NCBI GenBank assembly: GCA_018062585.1
Contig: JAGORY010000030.1
Coordinates: forward strand, 1-13,501
Direction: 5' to 3'
DNA: 13,501 bases
DNA from: Candidatus Peribacteraceae bacterium
GTDB taxonomy: Bacteria; Patescibacteriota; Gracilibacteria; Peribacterales; Peribacteraceae
Shown here piece by piece: positions 1 through 6,580 of the stretch. The translations under genes were made by a program, and so were the position numbers. Under the pieces are notes generated by a model. It saw only the letters and a list, made by a program, of their open reading frames with translations, searched no databases and was not told where the DNA came from. The number at the start of each line of letters is the position of its first letter. Within the stretch, counting starts at the first letter, position 1.

Positions 1-1055
1 AGCCAGGCATTCTTCTCTGTTATTCTGCTTTCCTCACTGTCACATGCGTCTCCTATTCCATCTCCGTCGGTATCGGCTTGGTTCCTGTTTGGATCGTTCG
101 GACAATTGTCTTTCATGTTGATCACTCCGTCACGGTCAAAATCATCGCAGACATCGCCTCTGCCGTTCCCATCGATGTCCTTCTGATCCGCATTGGACGT
201 CTGGACGCAGTTGTCCTGCATGTCAGGAATGCCGTCGGTATCTGTATCTGCGACGACGTAGGCACTGTTTTTGATCGCGGGGATGACTGGGAGTGTGCGC
301 ACGTTGTCGTCGGAGGAAAGATTGCCTGCTTCTCCGACTGGGATCTGGACGTAACGGTCGGCATCAAAGTAGAGGGTGTAGTCATGGAGCGGCTGTGCGA
401 GGAAGCGCACCATGCGCGAATTCTGAGCGCTGGCCTGTTCCTGGACGAGCCGAAGCTCCGCAATGCGAAGAGGCTGTCCGTAGGTCAGTGACACGATCCA
501 TTCTTTCGCGGTTGTTTTCGGGAAGCGGACCGTTTGCCCCTGCATTTTGGTTGTCGCGAGAAGAATCTGTTCTACCCCGTCTTTCATAACGCGGATCTCA
601 ATGGTCTTCGGTAGGGCGACGAAATTATCGAGAAGAATGGAGATAGAGGAAGACGTAATCGCGGTGTCACCCGTGAGGCGGATGCGAGTCTGACCTTGTG
701 CATCTTCGGGGAGCGAGAATTCTGCGAAGGTTGATGTGTTGCCGTCAGACATCAAGCCGACGCGAGCTGCTGTGGCTTCGGTCCGGACCGCGACACGTGT
801 TTCCTGTGTCTTTTCCAGAAACAGGGACGGGACGAACTTTGCGTCGGTGCTGTCGAAAACTGCGACGTCGCGACGTTCCAGATATTCCTGCGGCATGATG
901 ACGGAAACCACCGTTGGTACGGCGATTTCGATAACACCGATATTCATCGTCATTCTGTAGGCATTCATGACAAGCGGCACGCCTTGGGCAAATGCCGTGA
1001 GCGCTGCCCCGGACAGTAAGACAACGAGACTCAGACTGCGGAGACGATGCATCAT
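1..1055 (-). CDS. Secreted protein with discoidin-like sandwich and thrombospondin type 3 repeats (C-terminus cut off)
   Basis: The frame opens with two adjacent ATGs (1055 or 1052) and stays open to the left edge: 351 codons with no stop, so the C-terminus is missing. Residues 1-24 form a signal peptide (MMHRLR, hydrophobic core, then AFA-Q as likely cleavage site), so the protein acts outside the membrane. Residues about 95-205 are beta-rich with a DGNTST turn and a closing ELRL strand, resembling an F5/8 type C (discoidin) sandwich; this is inference. Residues 270-339 hold two thrombospondin type 3 units, each shaped DNC-N-Q-D-x-D-GD-CD, with cysteines at 283/303 and 318/338 and many Asp for Ca2+ binding; this is clear. 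The start lies 2 nt after the stop of the DUF2339 gene, so the two are almost certainly co-transcribed. DUF2339 genes are often followed by DUF3999 genes, and this may be a diverged equivalent. Substrate and role are unknown. Confidence 0.85.
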   Translation of the reverse strand, partial: MMHRLRSLSLVVLLSGAALTAFAQGVPLVMNAYRMTMNIGVIEIAVPTVVSVIMPQEYLERRDVAVFDSTDAKFVPSLFLEKTQETRVAVRTEATAARVGLMSDGNTSTFAEFSLPEDAQGQTRIRLTGDTAITSSSISILLDNFVALPKTIEIRVMKDGVEQILLATTKMQGQTVRFPKTTAKEWIVSLTYGQPLRIAELRLVQEQASAQNSRMVRFLAQPLHDYTLYFDADRYVQIPVGEAGNLSSDDNVRTLPVIPAIKNSAYVVADTDTDGIPDMQDNCVQTSNADQKDIDGNGRGDVCDDFDRDGVINMKDNCPNDPNRNQADTDGDGIGDACDSEESRITEKNAW

Positions 1056-1057
1056 GA

Positions 1058-2782
1058 TTATTTGGGTGAAGCGGGTTTCTTTCCTCGTGCGAAGAATGCA
1101 GTGCTCATAAGGAGAATGCCGATGACGAAGAATGTGATGAAGCGGCTCGAGAGCGGCATGTTCCAGATGTCGACGAGGAGAAGCCGGGCGATGACACAGC
1201 CGAGCAGCGTACCGCCGTAGAGTCCGAGGCCCTTCCTACCGTGGACTCTGCCGAAGAAGTAGGCCGTGAGACCGATGAGCGTGTAGACAAGGAGAGAGAC
1301 CATGACCGCAAGGTCGTGCGAGTACAGCGTGGCTTGGAGTGACAGCCACAGCAGCGCGAAGCCGTAGACCGAACCGAGCACCAGCAGCGCTGAGGTGACC
1401 TTTGTTGGTGGAGACTTTTCGCGCTTCGAAGCATCGAGATACAGCAGGCCGAGTGCCATCAGGGTTCCGGAGAGGACGAGGAGCACGAAGAAGTCTTGAT
1501 GCAAAAGACCACTTCGCCAAGCGTACGACTGCAGGCTCTGGACCGACAAGAGGACGGGGCCGATGAAGAGCAGGCACAGTTTCTCGGCGAGGCTTCTGTC
1601 ACCAGTAAGCTGGTACGAGTTCCAGGAGACCACTGCGACTTCGATGGTGAAGGCAATCGTGAGAGCGGCGCCGCTCAGTTCTGCGGCCGTTGCGGCAGCG
1701 AGCATGGCGATGCCGACTCCTGCATAGACATAGAAAGGTTCGCGTTTGTTCGTCAGCTTGAAGATCATGAACGCTCCCGTGATAAACGCCAGCATCCAGC
1801 CCGAAATGATGAGACTTCTCCAGTCCTCCGGAGCCTTCGTCATGATCCACGCCAAAAGGAACAATCCGTTCCCTGCGGCGGTGACCATGTCCGGCCCGAG
1901 ATTTTTGTCCTTCAATTTCACGATGCCGATGGTATTCGTGACGAAGAAGATTGCGGAAAACGCATATGCAAACAACAGAAGTGTTCCCGCCGGAGATCCG
2001 TTCATGATCTGCGGAAGACTGTACAGGGTCACGAGGATGAGTGAGGCTGCGGTGATCTCACGCTGCTCGGTGACCGAAACGATCCACACCGTGCCGAGCA
2101 CGATGACGAGAAGATACGCAAACAAGGAAACAAAGTCGTGGGTCGGTGAATTTGTGAGGAGAGGTGCGACACCTGCGAGAATCACGCTCGCCAGAGACAG
2201 TGCTTTATTATTGAATTTGACGCTTACCAAAGCGACGTACGCACTCGAGAGGAACATGACGCCGAGTGAGGTGGCGGGAGTGAAGAAGTCGTAGTACTGA
2301 CGTGCTGCGAAGACGGTGAGCAAGATTGTCGTGGATCCCACAACCAGAAAGACGCTTCCTTGGTGCACCTGCGCCTTGATTCTCCATGTTCCGAGAATGA
2401 GGATCGCAGTGCCTGCAAGAATACCGAGTCCGATTCGTCCCATGGGGCCGATCCAGTTGTTCATGAAGGCATACGTCGTCAGCCATCCGAAGCCCAGAAG
2501 CAGAAGAAGTCCTCCCATTTTAAGGAGCCAATCTTCTTTCACCCATTCGATGAGTTTGTCCGATGCAAAAGGTTCGGTTCGCTGTGGCACTTCGGTTTTC
2601 ACCTGTGGCTGCACGGTGGCGCTGGGCTTCGGGACAGATGCGGCAGCCGAAGTAGCAAGCTTGCCGCTTCGGACAATCTCTTCCAGTCTGCGCACGCGCG
2701 ACGAAAGACTGAAGACCATGAATGGAGTGATGATCCACATGACGACAAGTCCGATTCCGATGAGAATAAACAGTCCCTCCAT
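1058..2782 (-). CDS. DUF2339-type polytopic membrane protein
   Basis: A hydrophobic protein of 574 residues from the ATG at 2782. It has one N-terminal membrane segment followed by SSRVRRLEEIV (short coil), a Pro/Ala/Thr-rich linker of about 30 residues, then WVKEDWLLKMGGLLLLLGFGW and about 17 further hydrophobic segments. The coil, the W-x-x-K-x-G-hydrophobic entry, the IGPMGRIGLGILAG segment and the ending RLLLVDIWNMPLSSRF are typical of DUF2339 predicted membrane proteins. The biochemical role of that family is unknown. The frame extends to a TTG at 2818, but that codon touches a -10-like TACAAT (2810-2815), and family members start close to the first membrane helix, so ATG 2782 is preferred. 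No Shine-Dalgarno is visible. It is followed at 2 nt by the TSP3-repeat secreted protein, suggesting a membrane plus extracytoplasmic pair acting in the cell envelope. Confidence 0.85.
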   Translation of the reverse strand: MEGLFILIGIGLVVMWIITPFMVFSLSSRVRRLEEIVRSGKLATSAAASVPKPSATVQPQVKTEVPQRTEPFASDKLIEWVKEDWLLKMGGLLLLLGFGWLTTYAFMNNWIGPMGRIGLGILAGTAILILGTWRIKAQVHQGSVFLVVGSTTILLTVFAARQYYDFFTPATSLGVMFLSSAYVALVSVKFNNKALSLASVILAGVAPLLTNSPTHDFVSLFAYLLVIVLGTVWIVSVTEQREITAASLILVTLYSLPQIMNGSPAGTLLLFAYAFSAIFFVTNTIGIVKLKDKNLGPDMVTAAGNGLFLLAWIMTKAPEDWRSLIISGWMLAFITGAFMIFKLTNKREPFYVYAGVGIAMLAAATAAELSGAALTIAFTIEVAVVSWNSYQLTGDRSLAEKLCLLFIGPVLLSVQSLQSYAWRSGLLHQDFFVLLVLSGTLMALGLLYLDASKREKSPPTKVTSALLVLGSVYGFALLWLSLQATLYSHDLAVMVSLLVYTLIGLTAYFFGRVHGRKGLGLYGGTLLGCVIARLLLVDIWNMPLSSRFITFFVIGILLMSTAFFARGKKPASPK

Positions 2783-2809
2783 GACCGAAAGAATAGAGAG
2801 GGATTTCAC

Positions 2810-2815
2810 ATTGTA
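2810..2815 (-). promoter_or_regulatory. Putative -10 element of the DUF2339 operon
   Basis: The minus strand reads TACAAT, one mismatch from TATAAT, 27 nt upstream of the ATG at 2782 and downstream of the terminator at 2871-2897. The predicted transcript start near 2803 would give a leader of about 20 nt. No convincing -35 lies 16-18 nt upstream, so the call rests on the -10 and on the need for a promoter after the terminator. Confidence 0.4.
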
Positions 2816-2870
2816 CAAGCACGGTTCGAGACGCCCTGTGGGGCTCCTCGCCGTGACATGGGTACGGAAG

Positions 2871-2897
2871 AAAAAAACCGCCCTTGCGAGCGGCTTT
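2871..2897 (-). terminator. Intrinsic terminator of the sigma4/HARE regulator gene
   Basis: On the minus strand GCCGCTC-GCAA-GGGCGGT forms a 7-bp stem (two wobble pairs) closed by a GNRA tetraloop and followed by seven T. An AAA/TTT extension can lengthen the base. It lies about 20 nt after the stop codon at 2918 and before the DUF2339 gene, so it separates two transcription units on the same strand. Confidence 0.85.
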
Positions 2898-2917
2898 GCA
2901 TTCGTGGGAAGGAGAGA

Positions 2918-4024
2918 CTATTTCTTCTTCGCAGCATCGAAGTCGTACACCGCGCGACCGACACGGACGAAGTACGGCATCTTCTGGAGATTCAGGCTGA
3001 TCGTGCCCACCTTCACGGTGCGCTGCTTGCTGACTTCTTCAATGATCTGCTTCTTACTGAGTGCTCCTTTCTGCTTCAGAATGTTCTCGATGACATCGGC
3101 GACAGTACCCGGCTCGTAGCCCCACTCGCGGAGTGCGTAGAGACCGCGACCGACGAGGACGAACTGCGGATAACGGATGAGCTCGTTGTGGACCGCTTGG
3201 ACCGTGACGTTCTTATGATCGAAGCCAGCCTCCTTGATGGAGTTGGCGATCTCCATGAAGTGCATTGGGCGCCCAGACTTCTTGAGGATGATCTCGACTT
3301 TGTCGCGGATACTGCGTGGGCGAACGAATCTCCACTCGGTGAGTCCCCAGCCTTCCGGAATTTCCTTAAGGCGCTCGTCGATGCTGAGACAGCTGACGAT
3401 GAGCTCCGGAGACGGAACGCGTCCCTGGAATGCTGGCATAGCTTGGATGGAGCTGATGACTTCGGCGGCCTTCATGCAGGAATGACGCTTGTTGAGGAAC
3501 TTCACGCCCATGTCGACGATCGTCGAGATGTCGTCCATCGAAAGATTGCTGAGTCTCCAGAACGGTTTGTAGGTCTGACTGCGGCCTTCGCTCGCCATTT
3601 CGCTGTCGATGGAGAAGGAAAGCTTCAGGATCGAACCGTCGACCATCTCGCTTCCGGGTAGACGCTTCAGGACCGATGAGACGAGTTCCGTCGAGAGCAT
3701 GAGTCCACCGTTCGATCGCAAAATTCCCTTCGCCATCTCGTTCACGTCGTTGAGTCGCGTCGTGCGGACCGTTCGCTTCAGCTTCGACAGCGCGATGCTC
3801 TCGATCTGACGGATGCGTTCGCGAGTGACGTTGAAGTGCTTACCGATTCTCTCGAGTGTCTGTTTGCTCTGACCTGCGAGAGCGAAGCGGCGCTTGATCA
3901 CCTCCGTCTCTTTCTGGGTGAGTACCAAGAAGAGGTCGCCGAGCAAGTCCTGCAGATTCAGATTGAGCTGCGACTTCGCGGATGCCGCCTGAGCGGAACC
4001 GGTGGAGGTAGTGGAAGACGACAT
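2918..4024 (-). CDS. Sigma-70 region 4 domain fused to winged-helix/HARE-HTH units; transcription regulator
   Basis: A 368-residue DNA-binding protein. After a Ser/Thr/Ala-rich N-terminus, residues about 33-86 are a sigma-70 region 4 helix-turn-helix (LTQKETEVIKRRF, then LERIGKHFNVTRERIRQIE and KLKR), the module that contacts -35 DNA and the RNA polymerase beta flap. Sigma regions 2 and 3 are absent, so it should not open promoters alone. Residues about 238-301 (RDKVEIILKKSGRPMHF to VLVGRGLYALREWG) match the HARE-HTH domain known from the RNA polymerase delta subunit. Residues 94-158, 166-235 and 307-363 look like further winged-helix units; the last two units share endings of the type PQFVLVGRGLYAL and PYFVRVGRAVYDF, suggesting internal duplication. 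The last residues are AKKK. It has its own promoter, long leader and terminator. ATG 4024 has no Shine-Dalgarno. An RNA polymerase-associated or promoter-binding regulator is the best inference; its targets are unknown. Confidence 0.85.
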   Translation of the reverse strand: MSSSTTSTGSAQAASAKSQLNLNLQDLLGDLFLVLTQKETEVIKRRFALAGQSKQTLERIGKHFNVTRERIRQIESIALSKLKRTVRTTRLNDVNEMAKGILRSNGGLMLSTELVSSVLKRLPGSEMVDGSILKLSFSIDSEMASEGRSQTYKPFWRLSNLSMDDISTIVDMGVKFLNKRHSCMKAAEVISSIQAMPAFQGRVPSPELIVSCLSIDERLKEIPEGWGLTEWRFVRPRSIRDKVEIILKKSGRPMHFMEIANSIKEAGFDHKNVTVQAVHNELIRYPQFVLVGRGLYALREWGYEPGTVADVIENILKQKGALSKKQIIEEVSKQRTVKVGTISLNLQKMPYFVRVGRAVYDFDAAKKK

Positions 4025-4045
4025 GCGGCGGAGGGAGGAATAAAA

Positions 4046-4159
4046 CTATCTTGTTGTACCAGAACGTTGACAGAAAATAAAGTTAAACTTTCTTTCCTAC
4101 CGCTCTGCGACAGAGTGAGGGATGTCAACGATTTTACGGCAGACAAATGAGCAAGATAG
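4046..4159 (-). promoter_or_regulatory. Candidate structured 5' leader of the sigma4/HARE gene (nested inverted repeats)
   Basis: Two perfect 8-bp inverted repeats are nested: CTATCTTG (4159-4152, minus strand) with CAAGATAG (4053-4046), enclosing CGTTGACA (4130-4123) with TGTCAACG (4073-4066). Inside the inner pair lie two small hairpins: CTCTG-TCG-CAGAG, and the 13-nt palindrome with arms AAAGTT/AACTTT at 4079-4091. As RNA this folds as stacked closing stems around a three-way junction, within the roughly 150-nt leader predicted from the promoter at 4179-4206. It matches no riboswitch class I know. The repeats could instead be protein operators in DNA. Confidence 0.45.
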
Positions 4160-4178
4160 ATCCCTTGTGAGGGGGGTT

Positions 4179-4206
4179 ATAATACAATAATAGGTATAGC
4201 TGTCAA
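4179..4206 (-). promoter_or_regulatory. Sigma-70-type promoter for the sigma4/HARE gene
   Basis: The minus strand carries a consensus -35 TTGACA (4206-4201), a 16-nt spacer and a -10 TATTAT (4184-4179), one mismatch from consensus. The -35 overlaps the ruvX stop codon. The transcript would begin near 4172, giving an unusually long leader of about 148 nt before ATG 4024. Confidence 0.65.
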
Positions 4207-4586
4207 TAGTCTTTTTTCCTCTGGTCTAAGACAACGGAGAGCATTTCGCAGGCTGCCTTGGCGTCGGGGTCAGTGCCATGTGCTCCTCCTTGTGATGAAT
4301 AGCGTTCATCAATGAGTTGTACGGGGATTCCAAGCGCTTTTTCGAGTGCTGCCGCAAGCTCGCGAACGAGGCCCGCCTGCCTCCCCTCTTCGCCCTGTGG
4401 CAGACGCGGAAGACCCATGATGATCTCGGAGGCGTTCTTTGCTTTCGCAAGTTCGGTGATCCTCACTACGAGTTCCTCCGGAGTCTTGTGTTTGATCGTA
4501 TCAAGCGCCATGACGAAGCCAGCCTTGGTATCAGCAAAAGCGACTCCGGTTCTGCGAGTGCCAGCGTCGATACCGAGAAGAGTCAT
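4203..4586 (-). CDS. ruvX: YqgF/RuvX family nuclease (pre-16S rRNA nuclease / putative Holliday junction resolvase)
   Basis: A 127-residue protein of usual family length with an RNase H-like fold. It shows the N-terminal GIDAGTRRTGVAFAD motif (Asp7), the middle IIMGLPRLPQGEEGRQA motif, LIDERYSS (Glu94) and a late acidic DPDAKAACEMLSVVL (Asp106/108), which together supply the conserved acidic residues. The family processes the 5' end of 16S rRNA in E. coli and was first proposed as a Holliday junction resolvase; which applies here cannot be read from sequence. It is cytoplasmic. It follows rpsT on the same strand, and an inverted repeat begins 5 nt upstream of its ATG. No Shine-Dalgarno is visible (TTCATTCCC before ATG). 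Its stop codon lies inside the next gene's promoter. Confidence 0.92.
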   Translation of the reverse strand: MTLLGIDAGTRRTGVAFADTKAGFVMALDTIKHKTPEELVVRITELAKAKNASEIIMGLPRLPQGEEGRQAGLVRELAAALEKALGIPVQLIDERYSSQGGAHGTDPDAKAACEMLSVVLDQRKKDY

Positions 4587-4591
4587 GGGAA

Positions 4592-4676
4592 TGAAAAACG
4601 AAAAGTGAAAAATTAAAAAAAGCTGCGAGTACTGTACATGAAATCGTATTTTTCACTTTTCACTTTTCGTTTTTCA
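4592..4676. repeat. GTGAAAA-type inverted repeat filling the rpsT-ruvX gap
   Basis: A perfect 20-bp inverted repeat: TGAAAAACGAAAAGTGAAAA at 4592-4611 and its reverse complement at 4657-4676, separated by 45 nt. Next to the right arm a further GTGAAAA-like unit occurs (4648-4656), so the element is built from a short A-rich heptamer. The right arm includes the rpsT stop codon TGA, and the left arm ends 5 nt before the ruvX ATG. In RNA it forms a weak A/U-rich hairpin with a U-rich 3' arm, and a run of seven T on the minus strand (4621-4615 region) lies in the loop. It could attenuate rpsT-ruvX readthrough, or be a dispersed repeat; I cannot tell which from one copy. Confidence 0.8.
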
Positions 4677-4937
4677 CTTTTTTGGGCTGACCTTGCGAGC
4701 GAGCGCTGACTTTTTCTTGGCGGCGTTCTTCCAGTGAATGATGTTCTTCTTGGCGGCGGTGTCGATTGCTTTGAAAGCGACCGGCAACACTTTGGCTGCT
4801 TCGGCGTTCTTGCCTTCCTTCACGAGATCGTGGATTTTTTTGATCTGCGTCTTCATGCCCGTCTTGTACGGCTGACGACGCGCATTACGCTCCTCGGACT
4901 GACGAGCGTGCTTGATGGAGGCTTTGAGTAGCGGCAT
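4674..4937 (-). CDS. rpsT: 30S ribosomal protein S20
   Basis: An 87-residue, highly basic protein of normal S20 length. It begins MPLLKASIKHARQSEERNARR, close to the family start (a small hydrophobic N-terminus followed by SxIKxxRQxExRxxRN). It continues with MKTQIKKIHDLVKEGKNAEA and ends with the family pattern AIDTAAKKNIIHWKNAAKKKSALARK. S20 binds 16S rRNA early in 30S assembly through its three-helix bundle. The basic C-terminus VSPKK runs into the A-rich inverted repeat, which provides the stop codon. It is transcribed ahead of ruvX. The leader (CACCCTTAACCT before ATG) has no Shine-Dalgarno; a promoter lies about 30-55 nt upstream. Confidence 0.93.
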   Translation of the reverse strand: MPLLKASIKHARQSEERNARRQPYKTGMKTQIKKIHDLVKEGKNAEAAKVLPVAFKAIDTAAKKNIIHWKNAAKKKSALARKVSPKK

Positions 4938-4964
4938 AGGTTAAGGGTGCTTGAGAGCTCGGAG

Positions 4965-4993
4965 AGCGTAGGGAAAGCCAGAAACGAAGTCAA
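4965..4993 (-). promoter_or_regulatory. Putative promoter of rpsT-ruvX
   Basis: The minus strand reads TTGACT (4993-4988), a 17-nt spacer, then TACGCT (4970-4965). The -35 matches 5/6 of consensus and the -10 only 3/6 (including the key TA and final T). The predicted start near 4958 gives a leader of about 20 nt to ATG 4937. Confidence 0.45.
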
Positions 4994-5012
4994 CACCAGC
5001 TTCTCCTCTCTT

Positions 5013-6491
5013 TTACGGGGCGAAGGCGGGGGAAGGCATCAAAGCGCCCATGAAATCCTTTTGCAGTTCCGAAAACGGTAGGTACGGAGGCTTCGTGAGT
5101 GTGAATGCGGGAATCTCGGTACGTGCGGCTTCGAAGTCGGCGGTGAAGAGCTGTTTGCCATCAAGCGTGCCGACGGCTTTGGTTGTCATCTGAAAATCTT
5201 TGAATGAATTGGAGAGATTGATGGCCAGAGTATTCACTGTGACCGTGAGTTTTTTCGTTGGGAAGATAAAGACACCGCGGCTGATCTCGAAGTTCTCTTT
5301 CGTGAGCGTATCGATATCGAACGACGCTTCCATCACTACGTGTTCTCTCCCCATCAGCGTTATGTCAGCTTTCTCTCTCGTGAGAGTTCCCCTGAGGAGG
5401 TCGCTGTCCGCAGAAGTAAGCCATATATCAGCCCCCTGCTTTATGAACTCGAACGATTCTTTGGTTGCTAGGTCGACGATCCTGATACTGAAATCACCGT
5501 TCACATGGTGCCGAATTTCCACTTTCGCTGTCTGCTCTCCGGCTTCCGAAAAAATATCGCCATCAAAGCCGCGGAAGTCGTAGGTGGTTTTGTCAGCGCT
5601 GAGGATTCCCTTCGCCGATCCCATCGTGCGCATGAACTCGGCGTCATTCTTCGTGAGCGACTGCATCATCGTTTGCAACTCCTCGTTCGTGCGCATCTGC
5701 GACTCGAAGGACGGACCGGACATCACCTGAATGTAGGTAAGGAGCGCTCTCACGGTATCGCGAATTTTTTCTTTGTCGGACTCGACTTCAATCTGGATGA
5801 GCCCGATGTCTTCCCTTCCTGGAAACATGCGGATGCCCTTCCAAATGTGTGCTTGGCTTAAGAATTTCTTGAGGTCGGCAGGAGTCATTCGTACTCCCCG
5901 AAGCGCATTCGTGAGGATTTGCTCGATAGGCGGCTGCACTCCCCTCCCCTGCCCTCTCTCGGATTTCTGGAGCATCGCATCAAGCTCGGCGAACGTCTGT
6001 CCGTACCAGCGGCTTGCAAGGAGCGGCGGTAGGGTGAAAGGTTCTGGCAGGAAAGTCGACGCCGTGAGGTCCATCTTTTCGAAGTTCACCGAGAGCGTTC
6101 GGTCGACCGCACGGGCATTGATGACGGCAGAGAGATTCGCTTTGTCCGGTTTCGGGGCGAGGTCCGAAGGGATATCGGCTGATGCGATGAGCTGCAGAGA
6201 TAGATCTGCCTTCGGGTTTTTGGCGTCTGTCGCGTCCGAGTTCATTGTCGTCGTGAGAGCGATGCTCGCGTTTCCTTTATAGCTTTCCGCGACTGGCATG
6301 ATTTTCACATTCAGTTCGGACGTTGCTTTCGCGAGGAGCGGATACTCGATGGTGACGGCGTGCGTCATGATGCGTTCCACCATTCTTGTGTGCATCTTCG
6401 TGAGTGCATTCTGAACGACAGGATCCGTAGTGTCTTTTCCGCAGGCGGCCAGAAGCAGACAGAAGGAGATGGCGGTGAGCGCGCGTTTCAT
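5013..6491 (-). CDS. Putative lipoprotein of unknown function
   Basis: A 492-residue protein with a short lipoprotein signal peptide: MKRALTAISFCLLLAAC, where LAAC is a lipobox and Cys17 the predicted lipid-modified residue, so it is probably anchored on the outer face of the membrane. The mature part alternates beta-rich stretches with a helical central region (about 170-300: TFAELDAMLQKSE, PADLKKFLSQAH, EELQTMMQSLTKND). The C-terminal half has many short amphipathic strands (KVEIRHHVNGDFSIRIVDL, KKLTVTVNTLAINLS), as in large lipid- or ligand-binding sandwiches such as LolA-like folds. That resemblance is only structural intuition. I do not recognise the family. It is flanked upstream by the palindromic element shared with glmS and downstream by rpsT's promoter, and appears monocistronic. 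No Shine-Dalgarno is seen. Confidence 0.8.
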   Translation of the reverse strand: MKRALTAISFCLLLAACGKDTTDPVVQNALTKMHTRMVERIMTHAVTIEYPLLAKATSELNVKIMPVAESYKGNASIALTTTMNSDATDAKNPKADLSLQLIASADIPSDLAPKPDKANLSAVINARAVDRTLSVNFEKMDLTASTFLPEPFTLPPLLASRWYGQTFAELDAMLQKSERGQGRGVQPPIEQILTNALRGVRMTPADLKKFLSQAHIWKGIRMFPGREDIGLIQIEVESDKEKIRDTVRALLTYIQVMSGPSFESQMRTNEELQTMMQSLTKNDAEFMRTMGSAKGILSADKTTYDFRGFDGDIFSEAGEQTAKVEIRHHVNGDFSIRIVDLATKESFEFIKQGADIWLTSADSDLLRGTLTREKADITLMGREHVVMEASFDIDTLTKENFEISRGVFIFPTKKLTVTVNTLAINLSNSFKDFQMTTKAVGTLDGKQLFTADFEAARTEIPAFTLTKPPYLPFSELQKDFMGALMPSPAFAP

Positions 6492-6526
6492 AGGGTGGAC
6501 AATGGAGAAGCGAACGGATTGAGGCT

Positions 6527-6532
6527 AGCATA
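6527..6532 (-). promoter_or_regulatory. Possible -10 element of the lipoprotein gene
   Basis: The minus strand reads TATGCT (4/6 to TATAAT) about 36 nt upstream of ATG 6491, inside an 8-mer TATGCTAG that recurs upstream of the penicillin-binding protein gene (11491-11496 region). The -35 region is weak. Confidence 0.3.
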
Positions 6533-6580
6533 AAAAGAATATGAGGAAGACCAAGTTAAGAAAGAAAACAAAGATTGGAT

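Noticed and set aside
2827..2850. Hairpin CGAG-GCCC/GGGC-CTCG upstream of the DUF2339 gene as a second terminator or regulatory RNA
   Set aside because: Only 4-bp stems split by an internal loop and no T-tract; it lies upstream of the predicted transcript start.
2360..3661. Long plus-strand open frame (433 codons) antisense to the regulator and DUF2339 genes
   Set aside because: It runs across two well-supported minus-strand genes and the terminator; its translation is rich in His, Arg and Asp with no domain pattern, as expected for an antisense shadow.
4067..4072. Plus-strand TTGACA as a promoter
   Set aside because: No -10 follows at 16-18 nt and no plus-strand gene lies downstream; it is better explained as one arm of the inverted repeat.
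4592..4676. CRISPR-like repeats
   Set aside because: The repeated unit is a short A-rich heptamer in inverted orientation, with no regular spacers and no cas genes.
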